Source of the DNA: Roseburia sp.
GTDB lineage: Bacteria > Bacillota > Clostridia > Lachnospirales > Lachnospiraceae
Assembly: GCA_017626625.1 (NCBI GenBank)
Contig: JAGAIK010000660.1
Coordinates: 1 to 5,426, forward strand
Reading direction: 5' to 3'
Length of the DNA: 5,426 nucleotides
In this document: one piece after another, positions 4,916-5,426 of the stretch
Layout of the letters: every line of letters starts with the position of its first letter
How positions within the stretch are numbered: the stretch's first letter is position 1
Notes under the pieces: model-generated
Told to the model about the DNA's origin: nothing
Seen by the model: only the letters and a program-made list of their open reading frames with translations
The model's database searches: none
Position numbers and translations under genes: made by a program

Positions 4916-5426
4916 AACGGGTGATAGCGACAGATTATGGCAATATCGCCGGGGTAGCAGTACAAAAAGAGGGTAGAATGGTTTACGAAAATTATTTTCA
5001 CGGAAGCAGGGCGGCAGACCGCATTCATGTCTGTTCCGTGACGAAAAGTATTCTGTCCATACTGATTGGAATTGCCATAGACCGGGGGGGCATCGAAGGC
5101 GTCCAACAGAAAGTACTGGAATTTTTCCCGGATTACAGGGTGAAAAAGGGAGAAAAGAAGATACAGGATATAACGCTTAAGGATTTGCTGACCATGACGG
5201 CACCCTATAAATACAGATTTGCGCCTTACAAAAAATATTTCAGCAGCAGGGACTGGGCAACCTTTACACTTGATTTGTTAGGCGGCAGGGGAAAAACAGG
5301 GAAATTCCGTTATACACCCATGATTGGACCGGATATTTTATCCGGCATTCTGACGAAGGCGACAGGACAATCCGTGTTGGAGTTTGCCAGGGAAAATTTA
5401 TTTTCACCGCTTGGAATTACGGTGGA
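4894..5426 (+). CDS. Serine hydrolase, beta-lactamase/class C-like family (3' end beyond the window)
   Basis: The first 177 codons of a PF00144-type serine hydrolase are visible; the family usually has 300 or more residues. Ser48-Val-Thr-Lys51 is the S-x-x-K motif, with Ser48 the expected nucleophile and Lys51 its activator. The region after it (LSILIGIAIDRGGI, VLEFFPDYRV, LKDLLTMTAP) follows the family closely. Tyr140 in FRYTP is the likely catalytic tyrosine of the Y-x-N-like motif, followed by ILTKATGQSVLEFAREN and LFSPLGI. There is no N-terminal signal peptide, so it is probably a cytoplasmic esterase, amidase or peptidase rather than a secreted beta-lactamase or penicillin-binding protein; the substrate is unknown. 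The ATG follows AAGGAG (4882-4887) by 6 nt. It lies 68 bp after the MerR regulator gene with no terminator between, so co-transcription and control by that regulator are likely. Confidence 0.88.
   Translation, partial: MDKVAVLERVIATDYGNIAGVAVQKEGRMVYENYFHGSRAADRIHVCSVTKSILSILIGIAIDRGGIEGVQQKVLEFFPDYRVKKGEKKIQDITLKDLLTMTAPYKYRFAPYKKYFSSRDWATFTLDLLGGRGKTGKFRYTPMIGPDILSGILTKATGQSVLEFARENLFSPLGITV

Noticed and set aside
5084..5090. Run of seven Gs in the hydrolase gene as a phase-variation tract
   Set aside because: The frame is intact through it, seven is short for a contingency tract, and nothing else suggests phase variation.

Overview
The window looks like chromosomal DNA of a low- to medium-GC Gram-positive anaerobe of the Clostridia, most likely Lachnospiraceae or a close relative. 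The grounds are strong AAGGAGG-type ribosome binding sites before almost every gene, consensus sigma-A promoters, a Firmicutes-type class III fructose-1,6-bisphosphatase, and the style of the MerR and TetR regulators. The genus cannot be fixed from the sequence alone.

Left part (1-731), minus strand. Bases 1-44 are the first 14 codons of a TetR/AcrR-type regulator running off the window, with a textbook promoter (TTGACA-17-TATAAT) and a perfect 12-bp palindrome at the expected transcription start. Next comes a GNAT acetyltransferase that has lost its N-terminal half (246-521). Behind it are reading-frame scraps that look like decayed coding DNA.

Middle part (732-1913). A complete class I SAM-dependent methyltransferase (732-1448, plus strand) has its own extended -10 promoter. 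It is followed by 465 bp without a convincing gene. That gap is rich in structure: a T-tract that may end the methyltransferase transcript, a plausible promoter, a 23-nt hairpin, and a 135-bp element bounded by 30-bp imperfect inverted repeats that enclose two more hairpins. The last item lies directly upstream of fbp and is the least explained thing in the window.

Right part (1914-5426), plus strand. fbp (1914-3890) encodes the 658-residue gluconeogenic bisphosphatase and ends at a strong intrinsic terminator. A MerR-family regulator with a GyrI-like effector domain (4001-4825) follows, behind a classic 19-bp-spacer MerR promoter with an internal palindrome. After it comes a serine hydrolase of the beta-lactamase/class C fold (4894 onward, truncated by the window end). 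The junction between these two is a 54-bp tandem duplication that copies the end of the regulator gene, a ribosome binding site and a start codon, and leaves a 24-codon ORF that overlaps the hydrolase start.

How the genes relate: the MerR regulator and hydrolase probably form one self-regulated, ligand-responsive operon. fbp is an independent housekeeping gene. The AT-rich left third (TetR, broken GNAT, methyltransferase) looks like an accessory segment with gene decay next to the more GC-rich core. I see no CRISPR array, tRNA, rRNA or transposase. No wholly new multi-gene system is evident; the candidates for something undescribed are the folded element before fbp and the duplicated junction.
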